A stretch of DNA of 43,665 nt. Origin: a virus. Both the position numbers and the translations under genes were made by a program. The notes beneath the pieces are model-generated. The model was not told the origin of the DNA. It saw nothing but the letters and a program-made list of their open reading frames with translations, and did no database searches. The DNA lies in the IMG/VR virus record IMGVR_UViG_3300027608_000003, positions 1 to 43,665 of that record; one strand, written 5' to 3'. Shown here piece after piece: positions 41,640 to 43,665 of this stretch. Position 1 is the first letter of the stretch, and each line of letters begins with the position of its first letter.

Positions 41640-41737
41640 TGGATGTCTTACTAACTCTCTTTGTTCTACTAGGCATAGGTATTTGTGTAGGCATAATAAT
41701 TTTTACTGCCATCTACCTCATTAATCTAGAAGACTGA
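41639..41737 (+). CDS. 32-residue transmembrane microprotein
   Basis: ATG 41639 overlaps the previous stop (TAATG); stop TGA 41735. Nearly the whole peptide is one hydrophobic helix (DVLLTLFVLLGIGICVGIIIFTAIYLIN) with a short acidic end (LED). Its 3' end overlaps the convergent endolysin gene by 12 bp. Possible membrane effector or lysis modulator. Confidence 0.5.
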   Translation: MDVLLTLFVLLGIGICVGIIIFTAIYLINLED

Positions 41738-42319
41738 CAAAGCTAATTGAACGTGTTTGATTCGGTCATCTAGACCGATAGTTCCACCATTGATTATCTT
41801 GGTACATTTAATGTAGTCAAGGGCATCCGCTGGAGCATTGAGGTTGTGGGTAGACCAAAACCATCCACCTGTGAGAGCAGCATACTGGGGAGTAGAAACA
41901 AGATCAGGGTTAGCAACAAAGTCCATACCCAACGCTTTACCAGCGTGAAAGTACCCACTATGCCCAGTGAGCTGAATAATTCCGCGACCACGGAAACGAA
42001 AACCGTCACCAGAATTTTCGTCACGGTTACCCATGCGAGAAGAATAGACCATATTTGCGATCTTCTTAGGATTTCCCGCATACTCATTGGCTTTCTCCAT
42101 AGTAGGAAACCGCTTAGGCCACAGTCTCATTAGCGTAGCAGCCTTGTAGTTAAGGTTCTCTTCTAGCAATCTAAAGTTACCACACTCATGGGAGCACTGT
42201 CCTATGAACATAGCCTTCTGGTTATTAGTAACAATGTTAAACCTCTGAAAGGTTTCATTGAGAGCATCAACCCATTGAGGACCGATACCCAATCTATGTA
42301 GTTGTTCAGCGTTGACCAT
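41726..42319 (-). CDS. Endolysin, GH19 chitinase-like
   Basis: 197 residues; cleaves peptidoglycan at lysis. Glycoside hydrolase 19 signatures: CSHECGNF with catalytic Glu at about 45, LEENLNY (E54), FRFRGRGIIQLTG (108-119), and the helical end WFWSTHNLNAPAD...KIINGG. No signal peptide, so it needs a holin. It is the last late gene and converges with the early unit. Confidence 0.92.
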   Translation of the reverse strand: MVNAEQLHRLGIGPQWVDALNETFQRFNIVTNNQKAMFIGQCSHECGNFRLLEENLNYKAATLMRLWPKRFPTMEKANEYAGNPKKIANMVYSSRMGNRDENSGDGFRFRGRGIIQLTGHSGYFHAGKALGMDFVANPDLVSTPQYAALTGGWFWSTHNLNAPADALDYIKCTKIINGGTIGLDDRIKHVQLALSVF

Positions 42320-42770
42320 TTACAGTCTCCATTACTTTGTTGTAGGCTGCGATACAGGCGTTGAGTTGTTGGGTGTTCCTGTCCCCTTGACTGGCGATGG
42401 CTGCAATAGCTTCAAGAGTCTGTCTGTCAGATTCGCTTCCCTGGGTGTCCCCACTTCCGCTGGAAGGGGTGGCACTTGGACTGTTTTGTACGCAACTTGT
42501 GGAGGCTTGGAGGCGCAAGCTACCAGAGCGAATAAGCTTAGTAATATCAGTTTGTTTCTGAGTAATGGCATTGTTAGCCTCCTGAAGTTTGTTTGATTGG
42601 TCATTAATCTGCTTGGTTAACTCTTGTTCTTTAGTACGAGCCTCTTCATTCTTAGCAGCAATCTCAGACTGCATCTCTTGGTCACGTTCAGCCCAACCCT
42701 TATGGTGTCCATAGCCATAGAACCCACCAAGAGCAAACATAACAGCTAGTATGACCCAAGGATTAATCAT
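42306..42770 (-). CDS. i-spanin (Rz-like)
   Basis: 154 residues. N-terminal TM segment (about 5-21) with a short cytoplasmic start, then a periplasmic coiled coil (EIAAKNEEARTKEQELTKQINDQSNKLQEANNAI). It spans the periplasm and acts with an outer-membrane lipoprotein to fuse membranes in the last lysis step. The matching Rz1 is encoded inside it in another frame. Overlaps the endolysin by 14 bp and the holin candidate by 4 bp. Confidence 0.85.
   Translation of the reverse strand: MINPWVILAVMFALGGFYGYGHHKGWAERDQEMQSEIAAKNEEARTKEQELTKQINDQSNKLQEANNAITQKQTDITKLIRSGSLRLQASTSCVQNSPSATPSSGSGDTQGSESDRQTLEAIAAIASQGDRNTQQLNACIAAYNKVMETVNGQR
42332..42571 (-). CDS. o-spanin lipoprotein (Rz1-like), nested in Rz
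   Basis: 79 residues in a different frame of the Rz gene. ATG 42571 is preceded by AGGAGG at six bases; a longer ORF start at 42604 lacks an SD. Signal peptide LLRNKLILLSLFALVAC with the lipobox ending at C19, then a Pro-rich mature part (KPPQ...VQVPPLPAEVG). Fully nested Rz1, as in lambda. Confidence 0.88.
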   Translation of the reverse strand: MPLLRNKLILLSLFALVACASKPPQVAYKTVQVPPLPAEVGTPREANLTDRLLKLLQPSPVKGTGTPNNSTPVSQPTTK

Positions 42771-43243
42771 GTCTCACCCCTAGCAGCAGCTCTCTCATGT
42801 GCAATCTCTTCCTTAGAAGGATCAATAAAGTCTGGAGCTGTTGTAGGAGGAGGAGGTGCTCTCCACTCTTCATCAAGAGGAGGGTTAACCCATACAGGTA
42901 AAGCACTAGAGTTACTAGTAACAGGAGTAGGAGTCACAGGTGCAGGAGTAATAACTGGAGGAGAGATCTTGTCAGCAACAGCTTGTACACCCTTGCGAGA
43001 CATCACACCACCAATGCCACCAACAATGAGCAGCACAATATCGTTCAACATCTTGGCAAATGCTTGATCAATTGGAGCCATGCTCTTGATAGGCTGGACT
43101 ACAAAAGCTAAGCTATACAGCATAAAAATAACTATGCCAGCAAGGATAAGAGTAACAAGCAGGACTACAGAAGCCCAGACTCGTACTTCAATTTCCTCTT
43201 GCGTCAGAAGCCGATTGGGATGGAACTTGGGTAGGTTGGACAA
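42767..43243 (-). CDS. Two-TM membrane protein, holin candidate
   Basis: A 158-residue protein. TM1 about 23-50 (VWASVVLLVTLILAGIVIFMLYSLAFVV) and TM2 about 65-82 (AKMLNDIVLLIVGGIGGVM), then a Pro/Thr-rich cytoplasmic tail (PPVITPAPVTPTPVT) and a charged end. Location between the lipoprotein and spanin/endolysin genes makes it the best holin candidate, though its tail is long for a holin. ATGA overlap with Rz. Confidence 0.65.
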   Translation of the reverse strand: MSNLPKFHPNRLLTQEEIEVRVWASVVLLVTLILAGIVIFMLYSLAFVVQPIKSMAPIDQAFAKMLNDIVLLIVGGIGGVMSRKGVQAVADKISPPVITPAPVTPTPVTSNSSALPVWVNPPLDEEWRAPPPPTTAPDFIDPSKEEIAHERAAARGET

Positions 43244-43409
43244 TTTGTTTCTCCAGTACAGGTGCTACAAGGTAATCAGGACAATCTTGGGTAAATAAAC
43301 AATCAGGACGTTGGCATCTCTTAGCAGAGAAGTTCTTTGGATCTTGACAATAATACCTATAGTGGTCATCACAACCAACTAAAAGCATCAGCACCAATAA
43401 ATACTTCAT
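43188..43409 (-). CDS. Small lipoprotein
   Basis: 73 residues. Signal peptide YLLVLMLLVGC with C13 as the lipidation site, followed by a Cys-rich mature part (YYCQDPKNFSAKRCQRPDCLFTQDCPD), so disulphide-stabilised in the periplasm. A second o-spanin, an exclusion lipoprotein, or a lysis accessory are all possible. It overlaps the holin candidate start by 56 bp and the upstream microgene by 4 bp (ATGA). Confidence 0.7.
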   Translation of the reverse strand: MKYLLVLMLLVGCDDHYRYYCQDPKNFSAKRCQRPDCLFTQDCPDYLVAPVLEKQIVQPTQVPSQSASDARGN

Positions 43410-43582
43410 TTGGATTCTTTCAGTTCTTGTTTCAACTTACGTAATTCTTTCATCTCTTTTTTCAGTTGTGCTTTCATATAGAGTGTCTCTACATAAGCCA
43501 TTGATGTTGCACCTACGATAATACAGAGCATTACTCCAATTAAAACCCACCAGATAAGTTTTGCAGTTGCCACATTAGCCAT
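43406..43582 (-). CDS. 58-residue TM + coiled-coil microprotein
   Basis: ATG at 43580-43582 lies within the 3' end of the join-spanning gene, in another frame; stop TGA 43406 overlaps the lipoprotein ATG. Hydrophobic N-terminus (KLIWWVLIGVMLCIIVGATSMAY) then a very charged helix (MKAQLKKEMKELRKLKQELKESK). Architecture is that of a short i-spanin or holin partner, adjacent to a lipoprotein, so the two could form a second envelope-spanning pair. Confidence 0.6.
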   Translation of the reverse strand: MANVATAKLIWWVLIGVMLCIIVGATSMAYVETLYMKAQLKKEMKELRKLKQELKESK

Positions 43583-43665
43583 CCAAAAATCGTAGATATA
43601 AACACAATAGCAACCCCTCCACTTACTAACTCAATGACAAATATTTCTTGTTGTTCTTGTTCCCA
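43540..43665 (-). CDS. 3' part of the gene that crosses the contig join
   Basis: Continuation of the gene starting near 608. After removing the 23-bp duplicate, reading enters at 43642 and ends with TAA at 43540-43542. This part encodes the C-terminal hydrophobic segment (IELVSGGVAIVFISTIFGW) and the end LWQ-like tail. It overlaps the 58-residue microgene in a different frame. Confidence 0.8.
   Translation of the reverse strand, partial: WEQEQQEIFVIELVSGGVAIVFISTIFGWLMWQLQNLSGGF
43643..43665. repeat. Terminal 23-bp direct repeat (right copy)
   Basis: Identical to bases 1-23. It lies inside the coding sequence of the join-spanning gene, and only one copy is compatible with an open reading frame of the expected phase. 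This supports circularisation. Confidence 0.9.

Noticed and set aside
1-43665. CRISPR array, insertion sequence, integrase or lysogeny module
   Set aside because: No spaced identical repeats, transposase, recombinase or CI-like repressor was found on either strand.

Overview
The window is a complete, probably lytic, short-tailed (podovirus-like) tailed-phage genome. It carries portal, large and small terminase, scaffold, major capsid, tail and internal virion proteins, a T7-type replication set (family A DNA polymerase, primase, helicase, 5'-3' exonuclease, endonuclease I, ssDNA-binding protein) and a full Gram-negative lysis cassette. The first 23 bases are repeated exactly at the end, and a gene reads in frame across that join, so the contig is a circular assembly of about 43,642 bp. 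I see no integrase, lysogeny repressor, RNA polymerase, tRNA or CRISPR. The genome looks AT-rich. A freshwater betaproteobacterial (Burkholderiales-like) host is my best guess, resting only on the style of several small early proteins; it is inference.

Layout: two transcription units leave one 800-bp control region (about 26,440-27,248). The late unit runs on the minus strand from 26,411 down to 1, crosses the join, and ends at 41,726. In transcription order it holds four small basic proteins, small and large terminase, portal, a GroES-like co-chaperonin, scaffold, capsid genes, a 48-residue basic microprotein between two hairpin terminators, fibre/lectin-like structural proteins, tail adaptor and tail hub proteins, three internal or injected virion proteins, another tail protein, and the lysis genes (lipoprotein, two-TM holin candidate, Rz with embedded Rz1, GH19 endolysin). 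The early unit runs on the plus strand from 27,249 to 41,737: small host-takeover candidates, a VWA/AAA+ operon, DNA replication genes, then a string of very small overlapping genes. The two units converge and overlap by 12 bp at 41,726-41,737.

The control region holds an 18-bp dyad over a possible late promoter, an AT-rich tract, 20-bp periodic iteron-like repeats (an origin candidate) and an unusually GC-rich chain of RNA hairpins just before the first early gene. A second GC-rich hairpin block lies at 28,410-28,511.

The most interesting parts are: a three-gene operon (29,648-33,026) pairing an HExxH+VWA protein with a MoxR/CobS-like AAA+ ATPase; the phage GroES; the cluster of small basic proteins; the structured control region; a probable ATT start codon at 629; and a fibre module and an early gene block whose codon use differs from their neighbours.
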